Assembly: GCA_009739215.1 (NCBI GenBank) | Contig: VSJF01000011.1 | Span: 310,001 to 374,000, forward strand | Reading direction: 5' to 3' | Source of the DNA: Floccularia luteovirens | Lineage: Eukaryota; Basidiomycota; Agaricomycetes; Agaricales; Squamanitaceae | DNA: 64,000 nt | Shown: positions 35,440 through 45,274 of the stretch, one piece after another | How positions within the stretch are numbered: the stretch's first letter is position 1 | Layout of the letters: each line of letters begins with the position of its first letter | The notes under the pieces: generated by a model | Told to the model about the DNA's origin: nothing | Databases searched by the model: none | Seen by the model: only the letters and a program-made list of their open reading frames with translations | Translations under genes and position numbers: made by a program

Positions 35440-36720
35440 AAAACCCCCAAACCTAACTTCGGACCAACTTTCTCATCATCATCCAGATCCACCTACTCCG
35501 CACGGTCCCCACCCCCTCCTCAACCACGACAACTAGACCCCTCGTTCAGTCCAAACCCAGCACCTCCACAAAAATCACCATCCACCGCATTCTCCAACCT
35601 TCAACACAGACTTGAAGAACAAGCAGCCCAACAAAGACTACAACCCAAAACACCCAAACCACCCCCTCCACCACAACCAGAAGAAGAAGAAGGAGACGAA
35701 GAAGACTACGAACAAACCACCTTCGAAGAAGCCCAACAGTCACCTCCTCAACAACAACAAGAAGACCCAGACATAGAAATGTCCAACGGCAACACTAAGG
35801 AAATTAACGTTGGTAGACTGACACCATTCAATGGAAAGAAAGAACATGCACAACCATTCTTACAAGACGTTCAAATTTACTTGGACATGAATGAAGAAAT
35901 CTATAATGACAATAAGAAAAAGATCTTATTTACCCTTTCATTTATGAAAGAAGGAACCGCGGCAACATACCGCTCAAACATTATAGAAACTGCCAACGGA
36001 AGATACGGCAAATGGGCCGACTTCAAGAAAGCCTTCCTAGAAGCTTTCCAAGCACAGAATGTTGCGATGCAAGTGAGAACCAACCTCGCCAATCTATAGA
36101 TGTCCGGCAACAACATCACAAAATATATTTCAGAATTCAAGATACTGTCTGCACAAGCAGGCATCCACGAAGACTCCTCCCTCATCAATATATTCATGAG
36201 AGGATTAACTGATGAAATGGTCGAAAGATTCTATAAATTAGATTCATTCCCAACAACAATGGAGCAAACGTACCGATACGCGTTCCAATTTGCAGATCGC
36301 ATGCAACGCATGAAAGACTTCCTACAATCAAGAAGAAGACCCTTTGCTAAACAAAGTCTATTCCCAACCAGAACCCCAACAAGAGATCCTAACGCCATGG
36401 AAATTGACCAACTCAACACAGAAGAACCAGCCCTCGATACAGAAGAACTCGAGGAAATCAACAGAATGACATTCGAAGAACGCAATAAGCATCTCCTAAA
36501 CGGGCTATGCTTCATATGCCATCAAAAAGGACATCAATCTAAAGATTGCCCCAAAAGGAAAGCCCTGAGAAAGAACACGCCACAATTTAGATTCCAAAAA
36601 CCTAAAACGGCTAAAGACATAAAATCTGCACTCAGAATGATGGTTGCAGATCTAGAAGAAGATGAACAAGAACAATTCTTCCAAGAATGGGAAAGCGAGG
36701 ATTTTTCCTCCGATCAATAG
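35440..36720 (+). pseudogene. Element 2 gag, one in-frame stop
   Basis: The frame is open from about 35440. A Pro/Gln/Glu-rich N-terminus leads into the capsid-like part (INVGRLTPFNGKKEHAQPFL), which fits the Ty3 gag fold. A TAG at 36097-36099 interrupts it (NL*MSG), after which the frame continues to ADRMQRMKDFL and a zinc knuckle CFICHQKGHQSKDC. It ends at TAG 36718-36720. The start codon is unclear: the Met at 35779 lies inside an already open coding frame. The gag end overlaps pol by 34 bases in the -1 frame. Confidence 0.8.
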
Positions 36721-39700
36721 TGGCAACGACTATTGATTATCCAATTAGAGTCCTCATCCCCACTACCATGACTCAAGACTCTCTATACATCCCTTTACGT
36801 TTCGAAGTGGGAAACGACACTATTGGAAAAGAAATCATTGTGATCAGAGTGCTGGTAGACTCAGGAGCCACCAAGAGCTTCATCAATTCAGAATTCCTAC
36901 CAAAACTAAGAAGAAAACCAAGACCTATACTTGGAAAGAAAATAACTGTCACCAATGCAGACAGATCCCAAAATGGACAAGTAACGCATTATATCCAAGC
37001 ACCTCTCATGCTCAAAGGAGAAGCGAACCACCAAATTACCCTATACATCGCGAATATAGGAAGACAAGATATTATACTAGGAATGGATTGGCTAAAATGC
37101 CTAAACCCCACAATAGACTGGAAGAAAGGCACCCTAGATCTCCCAGAAGGATCACCCTTAGCCCAGATAACCACCGAAGAAGCAATGCTTCAGATAATTC
37201 AAGAAGATCACAATAAAGAACTCCTCGACTCTGACGGAATCACACACTATCTCAAGTCAGACTCCGAGTCAGAAACAGAAACGTTCCCTATACGGGTCAA
37301 AACAACCCAAGCACAAACAATGGCAGCCGAAGCCAAGCCTAAAGAAGAAGTAACAATAGAAGAGAAACTCCCAAGAGAGTTTCATCTATTTAAAGACGTA
37401 TTCAATAAACAAAAATCCGACAGAATGGCAGCAAGAAGAACATGGGATCACAAAATTGATCTCAAACCCGATTTCAAGAATAAAGATAGCAAAATCTATC
37501 CCCTCAACCCTATAGAGGACCAAAAGATGCAAGAATTCATCAAAGAAAATTTAACAAAAGGCTATATTCGGCCTTCAGAATCAGAAATGGCATCACCATT
37601 CTTCTTTGTCGTAAAGAAAGATGGAAATCTCAGACCATGCCAAGACTACCGTTACCTAAACGAAGGAATAATAAAAAAACCATACCCTCTACCCCTGATC
37701 TCGGAACTCCTCACTAAACTAAAAGGAGGAAAGATATTCACAAAACTCGATATCCGATGGGGATACAACAACGTTAGAATCAGAGAAGGCGACGAACCAA
37801 AAGCAGCCTTCAAGACTAGAATGGGACTCTTCGAGCCCACAGTCATGTTTTTCGGAATGTGCAATTCTCCGGCAACATTTCAAAACATGATGGACTGATA
37901 TATTTAGAGACTATCTCAATGAAGGATGGCTTACCATTTATATGGACGACATCTTAATATTCTCCGAGACACCAGAACTCCAAAAGGAAAGGACCCTGAA
38001 AGTCCTAAAAAGACTAAAAGAACACGACCTCTACCTAAAAATAGAGAAATGTGAATTCAACAAAAAACAGGTAGAATACTTAGGACTAATCATATCCGAA
38101 AACAGAATAGCAATGGACCCAGTCAAACTAAAAGGAATAGAAGATTGGCCACCGCCCAATACGGTAAAACAAGTCCGAAGTTTCCTCGGATTCGGAAACT
38201 TCTACAGAAAGTTCATATACAAATTCTCAGACTTAGCGCAACTGCTAAACGAATTACTAAAGAAAAACAAGAAATTTGACTGGACCAATGAATGCCAGCA
38301 ATCATTTGAAAAACTAAAGAAAGCGTTCACAACCTGCACCAGTACTATAGATGCCGGACTTCAATAAACAATTCCTGCTAGAAACGGATGCATCCAAATA
38401 TGCATCAGGAGCAGTCCTAAAACAAAAGGATCTAAACGGGCAATGGCACCCATGTGGATTCATATCCAAATCATTCACGGAAACAGAAAGAAACTACGAA
38501 AATCTACAATCGAGAACTCTTTGCGGTCATCTGCACTCTCACAGAATGGAGGCACTTCCTTCTAGGATCAAAATTCCCAGTCATCGTAACATGCGACCAC
38601 AAGAATCTCACTTATTACCAAGCACCCCAGAAATTAAACAGAAGACAGGCCAGATGGAGCCTATTCCTATCAGAATTCAATATCATCTTAATCCATACAC
38701 CTGGATCACAAATGATACAGAGTGATGCACTCTCAAGAAGACCGGACTACATTCCAAACGAAGATCACAACAACGAAGACATTACCATGCTCCCAAAGAA
38801 CTTGTTCATCAGAGTCATTGACACTGAAATAAGGAAAGAAATACTCGACTCTCACGAGAAAGAACCAATGGTGCAGGAAGCCATTGACACCATAAAGAAA
38901 TTCCCTAACATGAGAGCCGTCTTACCGGATTGGAAGATAGAAGATGGACTTATCTTCTATCAGAACAAATGTTACGTTCCAATGAACGAAACCCTTAGAA
39001 GGCAATTACTCCAGAAATACCACGATTCAACACCAATGGGACACCCTGGAATACTCCGCACCCTAGAACTTCTAAAAAGAGACTATTGGTGGCCCGGTAT
39101 CCACGCGTTCACAAAGAACTACGTACAAGGCTGCGCAACCTGCCAGCAGACAAAGATTAACAGACACCCAACAACACCACCATATAATCCTATCGGAACC
39201 CCAGAAAACAATAGACCATTCACACAAACATCAATAGATTTCATCACTGATCTACCAGAATCGGACGGCTTTGATTCTATCATGGTCGTAGTAGACCATG
39301 GGCTTACAAAGGGGGTAATCCTAATCCCTTGTAACAAAACTATCGACACAATCCAGACTGCCCAATATTTAATCAACCACGTATACAAACGCTTCGGTCT
39401 CCCAGACAAGATCATATCCGATAGAGGACCCCAATTCGCTTCAAAAGCATTCCAAGAATTCGGCAAACTCCTAGGCATAAAATTAGCCATGAGTACCGCC
39501 TACCACCCTCAGACAGATGGAGGAACAGAACACGCAAATCAAGAAATCGAAGCATATCTTGCGATCTTCTGCGCAAACAACCCCCAAACGTGGAACTCTC
39601 ACCTTCCACTCCTAGAATTTTCATACAATCAGAAGCCCCACGCACTTCGGGACAAATTCCCATTCTTCATAATGATGGGATACGATCCACCACCATTCCC

Positions 39701-40250
39701 CACAGCATACAACAAAAGCAATGTGCCTTCCACAGAAGAAAGACTCAAGTCAATTCAAGAAGCACAAGATGAAGCCAATGCAGCACATGAACTCGCACGC
39801 CAAACAATGATCCATCGAGTCAAGAACAAATTTAAACCATTCAAGAAAGATGACCTAGTATGGCTAGAGTCGAAACACCTAAAACTCAAATACCTAGAAA
39901 AGGAAACTAGCACCTAAACAGGAAGGACCATTTCCTATTATAGAAGTCCTTGGCCCCTTAACATACCTGACTAAAACTTCCAACCTCATGGAAGATACAC
40001 CCCATGTTCCATGCCTCACTCCTCACCCCATATCAAGAAACAGAGGTTCACGGACCCAATTATACGAAACCACCCCCAGATCTTATCGATAACACCGAGG
40101 AATATGAGGTAGAAGACATTGTAACACACCAGAACAACGGAAAGAGAATCCGAATACCTTGTCAAATGGAAAGGCTATCCTTCCTCAGACAACTCATGGG
40201 AACCAGAATCCCATTTGAAGAACTCCCCAGACATCTTAAACGCATATAAA
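36687..40250 (+). pseudogene. Element 2 pol, several frameshifts
   Basis: Protease (VLVDSGATKSFINSEF, about 36850-36895), reverse transcriptase with intact YMDD (about 37938), RNase H (LETDASKYASGAVL), integrase HHCC zinc domain (GHPGILRTLEL.. CATCQQTK), and DDE core (TDLPES.., SDRGPQF, YHPQTDGGTEHANQEIE). The C-terminal chromodomain reads [18 protein letters not shown] near 40160. Breaks: a one-base insertion near 37899 (after NMMD), a shift near 38335 plus TAG at 38352, an extra A near 38508, and a shift near 39895. The chromodomain marks it as a chromovirus, a group that targets marked chromatin. Confidence 0.88.
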
Positions 40251-40294
40251 GCAACGCACAAGATCCCTCTCCCTATTCCATTCAACATTCAGAA

Positions 40295-41336
40295 ATGACC
40301 AGTAACAAAGCAATCCTCCCCCCAGAAAGCAAAGACTCCAGAACCTATACCCCAGACTCCCACTACTCAGTCCGCTCCAGCAACCCCCATCCAACGAGAA
40401 CACAGCATATTTATACAACCTTCAGAAATCTCAGTACCTCCCCCAGTATCACCACTCGCGCCTCCCACAACAATTGTACCACCACCTGCATTATCCCCAG
40501 CATCACCCCCAGCACCAGCTCCCTCTCCCGTCTCCCCTCTCATCAAACTCCCGTCCCCCACACCAGTCTCACCACCACCCTTGCATGTCTGAATCCAAAC
40601 CCCGGTCATACCGAGTTCCTCAGAATCAGAAAGTACCACCTCTACTGGACCTCCCCATCCCAGAGTCTCCCCGACCATCAACTACCTCAAACTTTCAGAC
40701 ATCAAACGTCTTTTTAAGGAAGAAGATAAATGCCTCTTCATCAATAGTTGGCTCGATAAGATCACCCCTCAAAACGCCCCTAGATTTCGAGAATTATACA
40801 CTTCGTTCGAAGTCCACGAGAAACTCCAGCAGCTCACCACCAAAGTTGTTGAGCTCAGCACCCTCCAACTCGACTCTCTTAACCTGCGACGGTCTCACCT
40901 GATCAATTGTCTATGTATATCAAGCTGGAAGCCCGGCAATCCACTCCTTGACCGCCGCATCCACTTCACACCCCACAACGTACTGAACACCATCCAGGAC
41001 GACCTAGAACTTCCCCACCACCACGTCCACAGAAACCCATCCCCGTCGCAGACCGAGTCCGAGCAGACAAATGCTTCCAATGTGGATCAGAACTCCACTG
41101 GGCAATGGATTGCCCTCGTTACCGCTGCACGTATTGCAGAAAGTATAAACCGGGACATTACTCCAGCAATTGCGAAGAAAAACAACAGTATCCTCAACTA
41201 TAACGCTAAAGAAAGAAGAATTCGAATGATCGAATTAAACCAAGAACCCTTCCACCGCCCCCACTCCCCTGATTACGGTTTCCACGAATGGGACGATGTT
41301 GCGATGAGCAACATGTCTGGTGAACCCCACCATTAA
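40295..41336 (+). CDS. Element 2 additional ORF with two zinc knuckles
   Basis: Between the chromodomain and the 3' LTR is about 1 kb of coding-like sequence in the pol direction. A Pro/Ser/Thr-rich part comes first, then a helical part ([19 protein letters not shown].., [17 protein letters not shown]), then two zinc knuckles at about 41071-41175: [14 protein letters not shown] (CX2CX4HX4C) and [16 protein letters not shown] (CX2CX6HX4C). One TGA (near 40590) and at least one frameshift (near 41060) interrupt it. It could be a gag-like or nucleocapsid-like accessory protein. I do not recognise it as a named family. Confidence 0.6.
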
Positions 41337-41403
41337 ACAGATAAAAGAATTTTCTTGTATGAAGATTAGAAGTACTGGGACTTCTAACGTACAAAAGGGG
41401 TAA

Positions 41404-41980
41404 TGTTATGACCTTATCCGGACTTACGATATCTCCCTGGACTTTAGAACAGTTTAAACACACACATCTTCAACGCGTTCTCCTCATGTTTACCATCTTT
41501 AGCACCTTGACTCTTGTGTTTCACCTTTTGACTTGCGCGCGCATCTATTTGACTCAACGCGTCTTCTATATGACTAGTAGCGCTTCTATATGACTTGTAG
41601 GCTTAGTGATACACCTCATTGTAGGCTATTCTTAGTTGTACAGATTATGTATTTAAGATAGCGCAAACTACAGGCAAGCCTCAGCTTGACCTTAGTTTGA
41701 ATACTGCCTAACACACTTGATTATTCTGCTACCTCTGTGTGCACTAAGCGAACTCTCCCTCCCTAGTCTAGGACGGCTAGCAAGTTGTATATAACGGCAC
41801 GCAAGACAGCGAGCAGCCTGAAACGCCTGGCTGCCCCCTCCGTTGTAATTGACCTCGACGAGGCCCCCACTAGTGGCAAAAGTAACTAGTTCGAGGACTT
41901 TACCCCTCGACGTGCTAGGGAAACGTGACTAGCATTCGACTCGACTCCCATTTACAACAATAACACGCATAGCGGTAACA
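41404..41980 (+). repeat. Element 2, 3' LTR
   Basis: Begins TGTTATGACC and ends AGCGGTAACA. It is followed by the GTCTA target copy at 41981-41985. Confidence 0.92.
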
Positions 41981-41985
41981 GTCTA

Positions 41986-42740
41986 TGATAAAGTCATCAA
42001 CCATGATAATGGGAGACAATCTCTACTATATAATATAGGAGATATCAATGAGCAATGGAATGTTTGCGCTCAAAGTAGCATCACCATTATGAATTTCACC
42101 AATGTTAGATAAAGAAAGCATACTTTTATATTTCTGCGACTACGTCAAGCAAGAAAGAGACATGCCATGTCATCATTGATATACTCTCGTCTTTCAACTG
42201 AGAGAACTCTTTGAGAGTAAGTAGCGGATCAATCATTGAGTAGAAAAGAATCTCTTTGGAGATCAACTTTCCTTTATCACTTTGCTTATTCAGCGGTATA
42301 ACTACTTGTGACAAGTTAGTCTGGATAATAGTTCTCAAGCTAGTCTTTTGGATAAAACTGCGATAACTATTAGGTACTTCGGAGCTAGTGTTATGCTTCA
42401 ACAAAGTCCATATTATTCATTTATGTGACTTAATCTAAAAAGATCTCTTACGATTATATGAATCGGAGCTCTCTGCTTTTCCCAATCAACTTTAGCATCA
42501 TTAAACAAAGTCTTATCATTAAACAAAGGATATATGTGACAGGGTAAAATATCCGTCCAGTTACTGCTAGCCGTTCAGATTACTCGCTGAAGAGGGCGCT
42601 GTAAGTCACGATCAACTTTGGATTACTTTGGAGCTTTAAGGAGGTACTTGCCTTTCACTCTCATTGCCGGCTTCCAGAGCATCTAGGACTCTTTCAATGC
42701 CTGCAGCTTGCGCAATCTGTTCATCAACTTCCACCTCTGT
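41986..42740. other. Internal sequence of element 3, 5' part
   Basis: Minus-strand frames continue after gag (42126-42404 contains ISKEILFYSMIDPLLTLKEF) but match no retrotransposon domain I know. It may be captured or decayed sequence. Confidence 0.45.
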
Positions 42741-44033
42741 TCAACCGTTAGCGGGACATGGATATTCCCAGTCCTCAACCTCCGAACCAAGAGATACACT
42801 ATCACCTGAATCAGATCGTGCCAAATAATGCACTGGTTCAGGGGAGGCGGTTCTTAGACGTTTGGCGGGCGGTTCACTTACCTCTTCTGGTACTTCTTCT
42901 CTTGTAGTGAAGGTGGAAGGTTCAACCCTCTCTCGCAGCAAATATGTCTCCTCATGAGTTCGGAGATGTCTCGGCTGACGAGGAAGACCTTGAAGGTCTA
43001 CAAGTTCCCTACTCCTCTTTAATAAAGGGTATGGAGTTTCAGGGTGCTTCAACGTCTGTGCTCCTGTGAAGGTGCTAGCAATGGGCGGAGCATAAAACTT
43101 GTGGGGATTTTCCCAGAGAAAGGAAGGCTTAGGGGTAGGAGCCGACCTAGGTGTCTCTAAACTACCCTCAAAGGATGAAGGGCCAGCTATGGCCTGACTA
43201 CTACTCTGAGCAGTCATTCTTGCAGCAGGGGAGTGCGCTGTATCACTGTTTTTAGCTGTTTGTTTTTCTTTCTCTCCATGAGTTTTCTTACCCCCTCGCT
43301 TGTGCTGCTTCTTCTTATTTCCACCATCTGGAGAGTCTTCTTTAGTGTTTGACGGTGTAGATAAGAGAAGTATAGGGTTGTTTGGGCATATTACTCTATG
43401 TGCTGATCCGCTCGAAGAGACCGAAGTCATCTGAGCATCATAAAGATTCTGGACCGCAGCAGAAACATCATGTAGGGTCAAGGTCTGCGCAGTGTATTTT
43501 TGCAGCAGCGTTGCTTTGACATTTTGCCAATGGGGTGGTACAGACGCCATAGCCCATAGGGCCTGCAATAATTCAGGGACAGCGAGGTTTTCATCAGCCA
43601 GTCTCCTAAATGTCTCGCTAAGGCAGAAGAAATCTGCCTGAGGATCTCCACCACTGAGCTTGAAGAACTTTACGTCCTCTGCTAGCTTCAAAGTAGTGCT
43701 CAAGCTATGATCCTCGTACTGAGCAACTAACCAAGTCCACAAAGCACAACTAGAGATACAGCCGTCACGAGCGGCAAGCCAATTTAGCTCAGGGGATAAT
43801 CTCGACTTTATACTGCCTAGCGCAGCTTCGTTTTTATTGTCCCATGTCTGCTGCAGCAAGATCATCATCTCAGAGACGTTATTTGGATCTTGTGGCGACA
43901 GACGACGGCGAGTTCCAGACACCACTGACCATACAGCTGCATGTTGCAGGTAGGTCGTCATGGCACTTTTCCACTCAAGCCAGCGCGCTCCAGCAAATAC
44001 AAAGGAAACAGCTTGGAATACAGTGTGTTGCAT
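42741..44033 (-). CDS. Element 3 copia-type gag
   Basis: An intact 430-residue frame. The N-terminal half (WLEWKSAMTTYLQHAAVW, LGSIKSRLSPELNWLAA, FFCLSETFRRLADENLAVPELLQALWAMASVPPHW) fits copia-type gag of the UBN2/retrotran_gag group. The C-terminal half is Lys-, Ser- and Pro-rich without a zinc knuckle. Intact length suggests recent activity or selection. The homologous gag at 31120-31607 is broken. Confidence 0.82.
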   Translation of the reverse strand: MQHTVFQAVSFVFAGARWLEWKSAMTTYLQHAAVWSVVSGTRRRLSPQDPNNVSEMMILLQQTWDNKNEAALGSIKSRLSPELNWLAARDGCISSCALWTWLVAQYEDHSLSTTLKLAEDVKFFKLSGGDPQADFFCLSETFRRLADENLAVPELLQALWAMASVPPHWQNVKATLLQKYTAQTLTLHDVSAAVQNLYDAQMTSVSSSGSAHRVICPNNPILLLSTPSNTKEDSPDGGNKKKQHKRGGKKTHGEKEKQTAKNSDTAHSPAARMTAQSSSQAIAGPSSFEGSLETPRSAPTPKPSFLWENPHKFYAPPIASTFTGAQTLKHPETPYPLLKRSRELVDLQGLPRQPRHLRTHEETYLLRERVEPSTFTTREEVPEEVSEPPAKRLRTASPEPVHYLARSDSGDSVSLGSEVEDWEYPCPANG

Positions 44034-44307
44034 GTTGTACTTGATAAAAGTTGGTTGTTGGCGAGCTACAAATTAATGTTGCATCAGCACAACGTTCAAC
44101 TCAGTGTAAAGACACTGTCAAGACACATAAGGCTTGCATAGATTTATTGTCATGAACAACGTTCAGACTCAATCACTTGTAGAGTGGACAAGCCACCAAT
44201 GCTTCTACCAATTAAGGGAGCATGGGGGAGTCACTTCACAAGAGGTAAGAGCTTTAAGTCACTGTCATCATAGGCAGCGACGAACGCGCCATTGAGACTG
44301 ACAACCG

Positions 44308-44319
44308 GGGCTCATAACC
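44308..44319 (-). other. Primer-binding site of element 3 (initiator tRNA-Met half)
   Basis: Directly after the 5' LTR on the minus strand is GGTTATGAGCCC. Its complement, GGGCTCATAACC, equals the anticodon stem-loop of eukaryotic initiator tRNA-Met. Copia-type elements that prime from a cleaved half-tRNA use this region. Confidence 0.75.
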
Positions 44320-44702
44320 TGTTGAGCAGCCATGTGTGCAAGACACAGTGGAGGAACTCAAAGTTCTTACCTTGTGCTTACTTAAATCACAACTTACAGT
44401 TAGTGTTACTACTACTACCTATAGAATAGGACAAGGGATCTATTCTGCATAAGAGTGTCCTTATATACAGTTCTAGCTGTATGTACATATTTGCATAAGG
44501 GTCCGTGCTATGTCCGTCATAGTCACATGTCTACTTCATAGAACCTTGTAGAAGGTTATAGAACATGTTTAGTCATATTGCACGTGATGCATAGGGCATA
44601 GGGCATATGTGAGTGTAGTCATGTGATACATCATGTGACATATCATCTGACTTATCACCTGACGAATTATGTAATCCATCATGTGATCGTGCTGACGCAA
44701 CA
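44320..44702 (-). repeat. Element 3, 5' LTR
   Basis: 383 bp, TGTTGAGCAG..GACGCAACA on the plus strand. About 97% like the 31.6-kb copy by eye. Confidence 0.87.
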
Positions 44703-44757
44703 AGGTTTAGATGTCCAAGGTTTCAGAGGTGTTCAGATCCTGACACATGTTATGCGC

Positions 44758-44812
44758 ACATCCTAAAGTCCAGGGAGATAAGTGATATCCAGATAAGATC
44801 AGAACAGCAACT
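44758..44812 (+). repeat. Ty3 LTR end fragment
   Basis: The words cctaaagtccagggagata and atccagataagatcagaac match the last ~50 bases of element 1's LTR. It is a leftover of another copy. Confidence 0.55.
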
Positions 44813-44829
44813 TCAATGAGCTTGTACCA

Positions 44830-45190
44830 TGCTGAATCAGCAGCATGGGTTATTTTCTTCTGTGGTTGTGAAGTTTTGGCTTGAGTATGAGTTAATATTT
44901 AGCAATTTGGATGTTCAGACATTCTTGCCTGAGGCAATTGAGAGCATCATGCAATCTCAAATTTGGTTGTCCAGGCTGGATCTGCAGCTTGAGAATCTAC
45001 TCCAATCCATCTTTTATGATATCTCTTCTTAAAGTAGCCTGTCCTGAAAATCCTAACTCTAAATTACCTGTACATCTGCTTGACAAGAAATGTAGTAGGC
45101 ACATTGTGGATCAACATGGATTTCACAGATGAAAATAAGCACTAGGATTTCATTTAGTGGTACTGGTGCTTTAGGAGGACAATATTCCCA
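44830..45190. repeat. Duplicated block D1 (partner at 49640-50010)
   Basis: Shares many words with 49640-50010, such as ggatctgcagcttgagaatc, ctctaaattgcctgtacatc (a/g variants) and a similar end gaggacaatattccc/aggacattatttccc. An open plus frame here lacks known motifs. It may be the residue of a duplicated gene. Confidence 0.65.
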
Positions 45191-45274
45191 TCTGTAATAC
45201 CTGATTTAAAGATAATATTGCGAATAAAGGTGTAAACATCATGTATTGAAAAGGGGAACCTGCCAGTATGAATA

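Larger units (their letters stand above)
34782..41980 (+). mobile_element. Ty3/chromovirus retrotransposon (element 2)
   Basis: A 7.2-kb element with 577-bp LTRs (34782-35358 and 41404-41980) that differ at only about ten sites, a 5-bp GTCTA target duplication, and a purine tract (AAAAGGGGTAA, 41393-41403) right before the 3' LTR. Order: gag, pol (protease, reverse transcriptase, RNase H, integrase), chromodomain, then an additional ORF. It sits inside element 3. The LTRs suggest a recent insertion, yet gag and pol carry stops and frameshifts. Confidence 0.93.
31608..44702 (-). mobile_element. Copia-type element 3, interrupted by element 2
   Basis: Two direct LTRs (31608-31989, 382 bp; 44320-44702, 383 bp), about 97% alike by eye, read TGTTGAGCAG..CAACA on the plus strand. 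The gag is on the minus strand (44033-42741), so the 44.3-kb LTR is the 5' one. Removing the nested element 2 (34782-41980 plus one target copy) leaves about 5.9 kb, a normal copia size. I found no reverse transcriptase, integrase or protease in the rest, so it looks non-autonomous or strongly decayed. No target duplication is visible (tatga left, aggtt right). Confidence 0.72.

Noticed and set aside
35546..35743. Val/Leu-rich minus-strand ORF
   Set aside because: It is the shadow of the Pro/Gln/Glu-rich gag start of element 2.
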